Shown piece after piece: positions 56,212 to 64,000 of a stretch of 64,000 bases of DNA (positions are counted from its first letter, which is position 1; each line of letters starts with the position of its first letter). Under the pieces are notes generated by a model. The model was not told the origin of the DNA and ran no database searches. It was given only the letters and a program-made list of their open reading frames with translations. The position numbers and the translations under genes were made by a program. Source of the stretch: Pseudomonas fluorescens (GTDB lineage: Bacteria > Pseudomonadota > Gammaproteobacteria > Pseudomonadales > Pseudomonadaceae); contig NZ_CP015225.1 in assembly GCF_001623525.1 (NCBI RefSeq), positions 310,001 to 374,000 on the forward strand. Direction: 5' to 3'.

Positions 56212-58617
56212 TTGAAGAAATCCACCGCAGCACCCAAACCAGTCGTTCCGCTCTGGCGCCAGCAACTGCACTACCGGCTCAAGGAAGGTGCGTTGATCGC
56301 CATCGGCGCCCTGTGCCTGTTCCTGATGATGGCCCTGCTGACCTACGGCAAGGACGATCCGGGCTGGAGCCATAACAGCAAGATCGACGATGTGCAGAAT
56401 TTCGGCGGTCCGGCCGGTTCCTACAGCGCCGACATCCTGTTCATGGTGCTGGGCTATTTCGCCTACATCTTCCCGTTGCTGCTGGCGATCAAGGCCTACC
56501 AGATCTTCCGCCAGCGCCACGAGCCGTGGCAGTGGAGCGGCTGGCTGTTCTCCTGGCGGCTGATCGGCCTGGTGTTCCTGGTGTTGTCGGGGGCCGCACT
56601 GGCCCATATCCATTTCCACGCGCCCACCGGCTTGCCGGCCGGGGCGGGCGGGGCGTTGGGGGAAAGCCTCGGCGACCTGGCCAGGAACGCCCTGAACATC
56701 CAGGGCAGTACGCTGCTGTTCATCGCCCTGTTCCTGTTCGGCCTGACGGTGTTCACCGACCTGTCGTGGTTCAAGGTCATGGACGTCACCGGCAAGATCA
56801 CCCTCGACCTGATCGAACTGATCCAGGGCGCCATGAACCGCTGGTGGGCGGCGCGCACCGAGCGCAAGCAATTGGTGGCGCAACTGCGTGAAGTCGACGA
56901 CCGCGTCCACGACGTGGTAGCCCCGACGACGCCGGACAAACGCGAGCAGGCCAAGGTCAAGGAGCGCCTGATCGAGCGTGAGCAGGCGTTGAGCAAGCAC
57001 ATGTCCGAGCGCGAGAAACAGGTGCCGCCGGTCATCACCATGGCCCCGGCCAAGCCGCCCGAGCAAAGCAAGCGCGTCCAGAAGGAGAAACAGGCGCCGC
57101 TGTTCGTCGACAGCGCGGTGGAAGGCACCTTGCCGCCGATCTCGATCCTGGACCCGGCCGAGAAGAAACAACTCAACTATTCCCCCGAATCCCTGGCGGC
57201 CGTCGGCCATTTGCTGGAGATCAAGCTCAAGGAGTTCGGCGTCGAGGTCTCGGTGGACTCGATCCACCCGGGGCCGGTCATCACCCGCTACGAAATCCAG
57301 CCAGCCGCCGGCGTGAAGGTCAGCCGCATCGCCAACCTCGCGAAGGACCTGGCGCGTTCCCTGGCCGTGACCAGCGTACGGGTGGTGGAAGTGATTCCCG
57401 GCAAGACCACCGTGGGTATCGAGATTCCCAACGAAGACCGGCAGATCGTGCGCTTCTCGGAAGTGTTGTCGACGCCTGAGTACGACAACCACAAGTCGCC
57501 GGTTACCCTGGCCCTGGGTCACGACATCGGCGGCAAGCCGGTCATCACCGACCTGGCGAAAATGCCCCACCTGCTGGTGGCCGGTACCACCGGTTCCGGT
57601 AAGTCGGTGGGTGTGAACGCGATGATCCTGTCGATTCTGTTCAAATCCGGCCCCGAAGACGCCAAGCTGATCATGATCGACCCGAAAATGCTCGAGCTGT
57701 CCATCTATGAGGGCATCCCGCACTTGCTGTGCCCGGTGGTCACCGACATGAAGGACGCCGCCAACGCGCTGCGCTGGAGCGTCGCCGAGATGGAGCGCCG
57801 CTACAAGCTGATGGCGAAGATGGGCGTGCGTAACCTGTCGGGCTTCAACGCCAAGGTCAAGGAAGCCGAAGAGGCCGGTACGCCGCTGAGCGACCCGCTG
57901 TACCACCGCGAAAACATCCACGACGAAGCGCCGCTGCTGCACAAGCTGCCGACCATTGTGGTGGTGGTGGATGAATTCGCCGACATGATGATGATCGTCG
58001 GCAAGAAGGTCGAAGAACTGATCGCCCGTATCGCCCAGAAGGCCCGTGCGGCCGGTATCCACTTGATTCTCGCGACACAGCGGCCGTCGGTGGACGTGAT
58101 CACCGGCCTGATCAAGGCCAACATTCCGACGCGCATGGCGTTCCAGGTGTCGAGCAAGATCGACTCGCGGACCATCATCGACCAGGGTGGCGCCGAGCAG
58201 TTGCTCGGTCACGGTGACATGCTCTACATGCCGCCGGGCACCAGCCTGCCGATTCGCGTGCATGGCGCGTTCGTCTCCGATGACGAAGTGCACCGCGTGG
58301 TGGAGGCCTGGAAACTGCGTGGTGCTCCTGAATACAACGACGACATTCTCAACGGTGTCGAAGAAGCTGGCAGCGGTTTCGAGGGCAGCAGTGGCGGCGG
58401 TGACGACGATGCTGAAACCGATGCGCTCTACGACGAAGCGGTGCAGTTCGTCCTGGAGAGCCGCCGAGCCTCGATTTCTGCCGTTCAGCGCAAGCTGAAG
58501 ATTGGCTACAACCGCGCCGCCCGCATGATCGAAGCCATGGAAATGGCCGGGGTGGTGACGGCCATGAACACCAACGGCTCGCGCGAAGTACTGGCGCCGG
58601 GCCCGATGCGCGACTAA
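56212..58617 (+). CDS. ftsK: DNA translocase FtsK
   Basis: This 801-residue cell-division DNA translocase has a membrane domain with four helices (about 23-43, 78-96, 112-132 and 160-184), then a short charged linker (about 220-320). The RecA-like motor has Walker [13 protein letters not shown] near 460 and Walker B VVVDEFAD. The C-terminal winged-helix gamma domain (about 740-801) reads KOPS sites and contacts XerD. The start is TTG ([14 protein letters not shown]) with AGGAAAAG upstream. It is shorter than E. coli FtsK because the linker is brief. Confidence 0.96.
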   Translation: MKKSTAAPKPVVPLWRQQLHYRLKEGALIAIGALCLFLMMALLTYGKDDPGWSHNSKIDDVQNFGGPAGSYSADILFMVLGYFAYIFPLLLAIKAYQIFRQRHEPWQWSGWLFSWRLIGLVFLVLSGAALAHIHFHAPTGLPAGAGGALGESLGDLARNALNIQGSTLLFIALFLFGLTVFTDLSWFKVMDVTGKITLDLIELIQGAMNRWWAARTERKQLVAQLREVDDRVHDVVAPTTPDKREQAKVKERLIEREQALSKHMSEREKQVPPVITMAPAKPPEQSKRVQKEKQAPLFVDSAVEGTLPPISILDPAEKKQLNYSPESLAAVGHLLEIKLKEFGVEVSVDSIHPGPVITRYEIQPAAGVKVSRIANLAKDLARSLAVTSVRVVEVIPGKTTVGIEIPNEDRQIVRFSEVLSTPEYDNHKSPVTLALGHDIGGKPVITDLAKMPHLLVAGTTGSGKSVGVNAMILSILFKSGPEDAKLIMIDPKMLELSIYEGIPHLLCPVVTDMKDAANALRWSVAEMERRYKLMAKMGVRNLSGFNAKVKEAEEAGTPLSDPLYHRENIHDEAPLLHKLPTIVVVVDEFADMMMIVGKKVEELIARIAQKARAAGIHLILATQRPSVDVITGLIKANIPTRMAFQVSSKIDSRTIIDQGGAEQLLGHGDMLYMPPGTSLPIRVHGAFVSDDEVHRVVEAWKLRGAPEYNDDILNGVEEAGSGFEGSSGGGDDDAETDALYDEAVQFVLESRRASISAVQRKLKIGYNRAARMIEAMEMAGVVTAMNTNGSREVLAPGPMRD

Positions 58618-58674
58618 TGACCCGGGCGGCCTGCTGACACGCCGCTCGCCCCCCACGACTTCATGAGGACTCCC

Positions 58675-59298
58675 ATGCGCCTGATTCGCATGTTGCTGTT
58701 GCCCGTACTGGCCCTGACCACCTTGTCGGCCCACGCCGGCGAAAAGGATGTGGCCCGCCTGACCCAATTGCTGGGGGGCTCCCAGACCCTGACGGCACGT
58801 TTCTCCCAGTTGACCCTCGATGGCAGTGGTACCCAATTGCAGGAAACCGCCGGCGACATGGCCCTGCAGCGTCCAGGCCTGTTCTACTGGCACACCGATG
58901 CGCCAGCCGAACAACTGATGGTCTCCGATGGCAAGAAAGTCTCCCTGTGGGACCCGGACCTGGAACAGGTGACCATCAAGACCCTCGACCAGCGCCTGAC
59001 CCAGACGCCGGCGTTGCTGCTCTCCGGCGACATCTCCGAGATCAGCCAGAGCTTCGAGATCACCTCCAAGGAGGCTGGGGGCGTGATTGACTTCACCCTC
59101 AAGCCCAAGACCAAGGACAGCCTGTTCGACAGCCTGCGCCTGTCGTTCCGTAACGGCCTGGTCAACGATATGCAACTGATCGACAGTGTCGGCCAGCGCA
59201 CCAACATCCTGTTCACCGGGGTCAAGGCCAACGAGCCGATCGCCGCGTCCAAGTTCAAGTTCGACATCCCCAAGGGTGCCGATGTGATCCAGGAATAA
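58675..59298 (+). CDS. lolA: Outer-membrane lipoprotein carrier protein LolA
   Basis: This 207-residue periplasmic chaperone carries lipoproteins from LolCDE to LolB. The signal peptide is [20 protein letters not shown], cleaved before GEKD. The beta-barrel fold includes [19 protein letters not shown]. The ATG at 58675 has GAGGACTCCC upstream, which makes the ATG four codons earlier less likely. It follows ftsK by 57 bases. Confidence 0.95.
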   Translation: MRLIRMLLLPVLALTTLSAHAGEKDVARLTQLLGGSQTLTARFSQLTLDGSGTQLQETAGDMALQRPGLFYWHTDAPAEQLMVSDGKKVSLWDPDLEQVTIKTLDQRLTQTPALLLSGDISEISQSFEITSKEAGGVIDFTLKPKTKDSLFDSLRLSFRNGLVNDMQLIDSVGQRTNILFTGVKANEPIAASKFKFDIPKGADVIQE

Positions 59299-59311
59299 CC
59301 CCGGTCCCCCC

Positions 59312-59335
59312 TGTGGGAGCAAGCTCGCTCCCACA
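59312..59335. repeat. REP-like hairpin (GTGGGAGC family)
   Basis: Perfect 9-base arms TGTGGGAGC / GCTCCCACA around the loop AAGCTC, the same as at 1476. It is 14 bases after the lolA stop and could act as an mRNA 3' stabiliser between lolA and rarA. Confidence 0.78.
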
Positions 59336-59401
59336 ATGGATTGTGGTGTTCATTTGTTTAACTGATCGGCACAGGACCCAGCGGAGGTTTTGTAAGTAAT
59401 C

Positions 59402-60727
59402 ATGGACCTGTTTCGAAGCGCCCCGATTGCCCAGCCATTGGCCGCCCGCCTGCGTGCGACCAACCTGGATGAGTACGTCGGCCAGGAGCATGTGCTCGCT
59501 CGCGGCAAGCCTTTGCGCGAAGCCTTGGAGCAGGGTGCCTTGCACTCGATGATCTTCTGGGGCCCGCCGGGCGTGGGCAAGACCACCCTGGCGCGACTGC
59601 TGGCAGAAGTCTCGGATGCCCACTTCGAAACGGTGTCGGCGGTGCTGGCCGGGGTCAAGGAAATCCGCCAGGCGGTGGAAGTGGCCAAGCAGCAGGCCGG
59701 GCAGTACGGCAAGCGCACCATCCTGTTCGTCGACGAAGTGCACCGCTTCAACAAGTCCCAACAGGACGCGTTCCTGCCCTACGTCGAAGACGGCACGCTG
59801 ATCTTCATCGGCGCGACCACCGAAAACCCTTCGTTCGAACTCAACAACGCCTTGCTGTCCCGGGCGCGGGTCTATGTGCTCAAGAGCCTCGACGAGGCGG
59901 CGATGCGCAAGCTGGTGCATCGGGCGCTGACCGAGGAACGCGGCCTGGGCAAGCGGCATTTGAGCCTCAGCGATGAAGGCTTCCAGATCCTGTTTTCAGC
60001 CGCCGATGGCGATGGCCGACGTTTGCTCAACCTGCTGGAAAACGCCTCGGACCTGGCCGAAGACGACAGCGAGATTGGTGTCGAGCTGCTGCAAAGCCTG
60101 CTGGGGGATACCCGTCGACGCTTCGACAAGGGCGGCGAAGCGTTCTACGACCAGATTTCGGCGCTGCACAAATCCATCCGCGGCTCCAACCCCGACGCCG
60201 CCTTGTACTGGTTTGCGCGCATGATCGACGGCGGCTGCGATCCGCTGTACCTGGCGCGGCGCGTGGTGCGCATGGCCAGCGAAGACATCGGCAATGCCGA
60301 CCCGCGGGCCCTGAGCCTGTGCCTGGCAGCCTGGGATGTGCAGGAGCGCCTCGGCAGCCCGGAAGGCGAGCTCGCCGTGGCCCAGGCCATTACCTACCTG
60401 GCCAGCGCGCCGAAAAGCAACGCCGTCTACATGGGCTTCAAGGCCGCGATGCGCAGCGCTACCGAGCACGGCTCCCTCGAGGTGCCGCTGCACCTGCGCA
60501 ACGCGCCGACCAAGCTCATGAAGCAGTTGGGCTACGGCGAAGAATACCGTTACGCCCACGATGAGCCGGACGCCTATGCTGCCGGTGAAGACTATTTTCC
60601 CGACGAACTCGAACCCCAGCGGTTCTACCAGCCGGTGCCCCGGGGCCTGGAGCTGAAGATCGGCGAGAAGCTCAACCACTTGGCCCAACTGGACCGCTTG
60701 AGTCCACGGCAGCGGAGAAAACCTTGA
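59402..60727 (+). CDS. rarA: Replication-associated recombination protein A (AAA ATPase)
   Basis: This 441-residue clamp-loader-like ATPase (RarA/MgsA) acts at stalled forks. It has Walker [15 protein letters not shown] near 55, [18 protein letters not shown] with Walker B, sensor [18 protein letters not shown] and C-terminal tetramerisation motifs ([20 protein letters not shown]). The last codons overlap the crcB TTG start by four bases. Confidence 0.95.
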   Translation: MDLFRSAPIAQPLAARLRATNLDEYVGQEHVLARGKPLREALEQGALHSMIFWGPPGVGKTTLARLLAEVSDAHFETVSAVLAGVKEIRQAVEVAKQQAGQYGKRTILFVDEVHRFNKSQQDAFLPYVEDGTLIFIGATTENPSFELNNALLSRARVYVLKSLDEAAMRKLVHRALTEERGLGKRHLSLSDEGFQILFSAADGDGRRLLNLLENASDLAEDDSEIGVELLQSLLGDTRRRFDKGGEAFYDQISALHKSIRGSNPDAALYWFARMIDGGCDPLYLARRVVRMASEDIGNADPRALSLCLAAWDVQERLGSPEGELAVAQAITYLASAPKSNAVYMGFKAAMRSATEHGSLEVPLHLRNAPTKLMKQLGYGEEYRYAHDEPDAYAAGEDYFPDELEPQRFYQPVPRGLELKIGEKLNHLAQLDRLSPRQRRKP

Positions 60728-61101
60728 TTCCCTTGATCCTTGCAGTCTCCGCTGGCGGTGTTGCCGGCACCTTGGCACGGTTCGCCACCAGCAATTGGGT
60801 CAGCGCAAATTGGCCGCGGCACTTCTATACCGCGACGCTGGCCGTTAATATCGTGGGCTGTCTGCTGATCGGCGTCCTGTACGGCCTGTTTTTGATTCGC
60901 CCGGAAGTGCCTGTCGAAGTGCGTGCCGGGCTCATCGTCGGCTTCCTTGGCGGCCTGACGACCTTTTCATCCTTTTCACTGGATACGGTGCGCCTGCTGG
61001 AAAGCGGGCAGGTGCCGCTGGCCCTGGGCTACGCGGCCATCAGCGTATTCGGCGGGCTGCTCGCCACCTGGGCCGGCCTGTCCCTGACCAAACTTATCTA
61101 A
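60724..61101 (+). CDS. crcB: Fluoride efflux transporter CrcB (Fluc)
   Basis: This 125-residue four-helix membrane protein forms dual-topology dimeric fluoride channels. The signature [15 protein letters not shown] with the Na-binding turn is present. The start is TTG, read as TTGA overlapping the rarA stop; no other start gives the family N-terminus [14 protein letters not shown]. No fluoride riboswitch fits because there is no leader. It precedes serS by 12 bases. Confidence 0.93.
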   Translation: MIPLILAVSAGGVAGTLARFATSNWVSANWPRHFYTATLAVNIVGCLLIGVLYGLFLIRPEVPVEVRAGLIVGFLGGLTTFSSFSLDTVRLLESGQVPLALGYAAISVFGGLLATWAGLSLTKLI

Positions 61102-62394
<1,293 letters not shown>

Positions 62395-63789
62395 ATGGAC
62401 TATTTGCCACTGTTCCACAACCTGCGCGGCAGCCGCGTGCTGGTGGTCGGCGGCGGGGAGATTGCCTTGCGCAAGTCTCGCTTGCTGGCCGATGCCGGTG
62501 CGCTGCTGCGGGTGGTCGCACCCGACATCGAACCGCAGTTGCGGGAACTGGTCAGTGGCAGCGGCGGTGAATGCATCCTGCGTGGTTACGTCGAAGCGGA
62601 TCTGGACGGCTGCGGCCTGATCATCGCCGCCACCGACGACGAACCGCTCAATGCCCAGGTCTCGGCAGACGCTCATAAGCGTTGCGTGCCGGTCAACGTG
62701 GTGGACGCGCCGGCGCTGTGCAGCGTGATCTTCCCGGCGATTGTCGACCGTTCACCCTTGGTGATCGCGGTGTCCAGTGGCGGCGATGCGCCGGTGCTGG
62801 CGCGGTTGATCCGGGCCAAGCTGGAAACCTGGATTCCGTCGACCTACGGGCAGTTGGCTGGGTTGGCGGCGCGTTTTCGCAGCCAGGTCAAAGGCTTGTT
62901 TCCCGATGTGCAGCAACGACGGGCGTTCTGGGAAGAAGTGTTCCAGGGCCCTATCGCCGACCGGCAACTGGCCGGGCAGGGCGCGGAAGCCGAGCGTCTA
63001 CTGCGGGAAAAGATCGATGGCCAGGCGCCGAACGCGCCGGGCGAAGTTTATCTGGTGGGCGCCGGGCCGGGTGATCCGGACCTGTTGACCTTCCGCGCCT
63101 TGCGCTTGATGCAGCAGGCCGACGTGGTGCTGTACGACCGCCTGGTGGCGCCGGCGATCCTGGAACTGTGCCGGCGCGACGCCGAGCGCATCTACGTCGG
63201 CAAGCGTCGTTCCGAACACGCCGTGCCCCAGGACCAGATCAACCAGCAATTGGTCGACCTGGCCCGCCAGGGCAAGCGCGTGGTGCGGTTGAAGGGGGGC
63301 GATCCGTTCATCTTCGGGCGCGGCGGCGAGGAGATCGAAGAACTGGCGGCCCATGGCATTCCGTTCCAGGTCGTCCCGGGCATCACCGCGGCCAGCGGTT
63401 GCGCGGCCTACGCCGGGATCCCGCTGACCCATCGCGACTATGCCCAATCGGTGCGTTTCATCACCGGCCATCTCAAGGATGGCACCAGTGACTTGCCTTG
63501 GGCCGACCTGGTCTCTCCGGCCCAGACATTGGTGTTCTACATGGGTTTGGTCGGCCTGCCGATGATTTGCAGCGAGCTGATCAAGCATGGCCGTGCGGCG
63601 GATACGCCTGCGGCACTGATCCAGCAGGGCACGACGTCCAACCAGCGGGTCTTTACCGGCACTTTGGCGGACTTGCCACGGCTGGTGGCCGAGCACGAAG
63701 TTCATGCGCCGACGCTGGTGATCGTTGGGGAAGTGGTGCAGTTGCGCGAGAAACTAGCTTGGTTTGAAGGGGCTCAGGGGCAGGTCTAG
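62395..63789 (+). CDS. cysG: Siroheme synthase CysG
   Basis: This 464-residue trifunctional enzyme makes siroheme from uroporphyrinogen III. The N-terminal precorrin-2 dehydrogenase/ferrochelatase has the NAD motif [15 protein letters not shown]. The C-terminal SAM-dependent methyltransferase (about 217-464) has [19 protein letters not shown] and [18 protein letters not shown]. Siroheme is needed by sulfite and nitrite reductases. It abuts serS with no gap and is followed by a REPIN. Confidence 0.97.
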   Translation: MDYLPLFHNLRGSRVLVVGGGEIALRKSRLLADAGALLRVVAPDIEPQLRELVSGSGGECILRGYVEADLDGCGLIIAATDDEPLNAQVSADAHKRCVPVNVVDAPALCSVIFPAIVDRSPLVIAVSSGGDAPVLARLIRAKLETWIPSTYGQLAGLAARFRSQVKGLFPDVQQRRAFWEEVFQGPIADRQLAGQGAEAERLLREKIDGQAPNAPGEVYLVGAGPGDPDLLTFRALRLMQQADVVLYDRLVAPAILELCRRDAERIYVGKRRSEHAVPQDQINQQLVDLARQGKRVVRLKGGDPFIFGRGGEEIEELAAHGIPFQVVPGITAASGCAAYAGIPLTHRDYAQSVRFITGHLKDGTSDLPWADLVSPAQTLVFYMGLVGLPMICSELIKHGRAADTPAALIQQGTTSNQRVFTGTLADLPRLVAEHEVHAPTLVIVGEVVQLREKLAWFEGAQGQV

Positions 63790-63805
63790 AAAGACCCGCA
63801 CCGTT

Positions 63806-63916
63806 GATCGTTCCCACGCTCCGCGTGGGAATGCATCCGGTGACGCTCTGCGTCACTCCAAGAGCGGAACGCGGAGCGTCCCGGGCGGCATTCCCACGCG
63901 GAGCGTGGGAACGATC
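63806..63916. repeat. REPIN, CGTTCCCACGC family
   Basis: Inverted arms of 29 bases (63806-63834 and 63888-63916), core GTTCCCACGCTCCGCGTGGG, enclose about 53 bases that also contain a GACGCTCTGCGTC palindrome. It fills the space between cysG and the stop of the next minus-strand gene. Same family as 52911-53018. Confidence 0.88.
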
Positions 63917-64000
63917 TTAATCGCGCTGCCAAATCCCGTTCCCACTCAACCTTCCCCGATCATGGGCAACCCTGAAATCCTGCTTCGGCCCCTTGGGCAC
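63917..64000 (-). CDS. C-terminal end of a cut minus-strand gene
   Basis: Reading leftward from the window edge, one frame is open for 27 codons and ends in RGRLSGNGIWQRD before a TAA at 63917-63919. The other two minus frames contain earlier stops. It directly abuts the REPIN, a common position after a gene end. Too short to identify. Confidence 0.4.
   Translation of the reverse strand: MPKGPKQDFRVAHDRGRLSGNGIWQRD

Noticed and set aside
60600..60730. Fluoride riboswitch for crcB
   Set aside because: crcB starts inside the rarA stop codon, so no leader exists, and no crcB-type aptamer pattern was seen.

Overview
The window is about 64 kb of chromosome from a Pseudomonas, most likely of the P. 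fluorescens complex. The core gene order (nuoA-N, aceA, purB-hflD-mnmA-nudJ, idh/icd, cspD-clpS-clpA-infA-bpt-aat-trxB-ftsK-lolA-rarA-crcB-serS-cysG) matches what I recall of Pseudomonas chromosomes. The intergenic spaces carry the typical GTGGGAGC / GCGAGGGAGC / CGTTCCCACGC inverted-repeat (REP/REPIN) families of fluorescent pseudomonads. No rRNA, tRNA, CRISPR array, insertion sequence or prophage was recognised. Protein names come from sequence motifs and remembered families, not from database searches.

Region 1 (1-18 kb) is accessory. After a cut secreted-protein gene come a pirin gene and a divergent GlxA/AraC-type regulator, then two convergent winged-helix/NB-ARC (STAND-like) regulators whose 3' ends overlap; one lacks the usual C-terminal half. 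Next is a same-strand run: an alpha/beta hydrolase of the chloroperoxidase/arylesterase family, then a translationally coupled block of LysR regulator, DoxX membrane protein, ABM-domain membrane protein and YtcJ-like amidohydrolase, then ycaC. A second LysR gene, a hemerythrin gene, and a TetR / DJ-1 / DUF2867 / FAD-oxidoreductase group with a clear candidate operator complete this part. It is the best place to look for an undescribed pathway, probably turnover of or defence against a small organic electrophile or aromatic; the substrate cannot be read from the sequence.

Region 2 (18-33 kb) is the complete nuo operon for respiratory complex I on the minus strand (nuoA, B, CD fused, E, F, G, H, I, J, K, L, M, N), ending in a strong terminator. 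A 12-bp hairpin lies between nuoF and nuoG. A Fur-box-like site lies about 250 bp upstream of nuoA.

Region 3 (33-44 kb) holds a chemoreceptor with a helical sensor, isocitrate lyase, a small periplasmic secretin-N-domain protein, a GNAT acetyltransferase overlapping the L16 hydroxylase gene roxA, and the conserved nudJ-mnmA-hflD-purB group. An AT-rich orphan gene (44325-45203) interrupts the conserved order before the divergent pair of isocitrate dehydrogenases, one monomeric and one dimeric. With aceA, all three isocitrate-consuming enzymes lie within about 14 kb.

Region 4 (49.7-64 kb) is housekeeping: cspD, clpS-clpA, infA, both N-degron aminoacyl transferases (bpt, aat), trxB, then ftsK-lolA-rarA-crcB-serS-cysG on the plus strand. 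clpS, clpA, bpt and aat together supply tagging, recognition and unfolding for the bacterial N-degron pathway. The right edge cuts another minus-strand gene.
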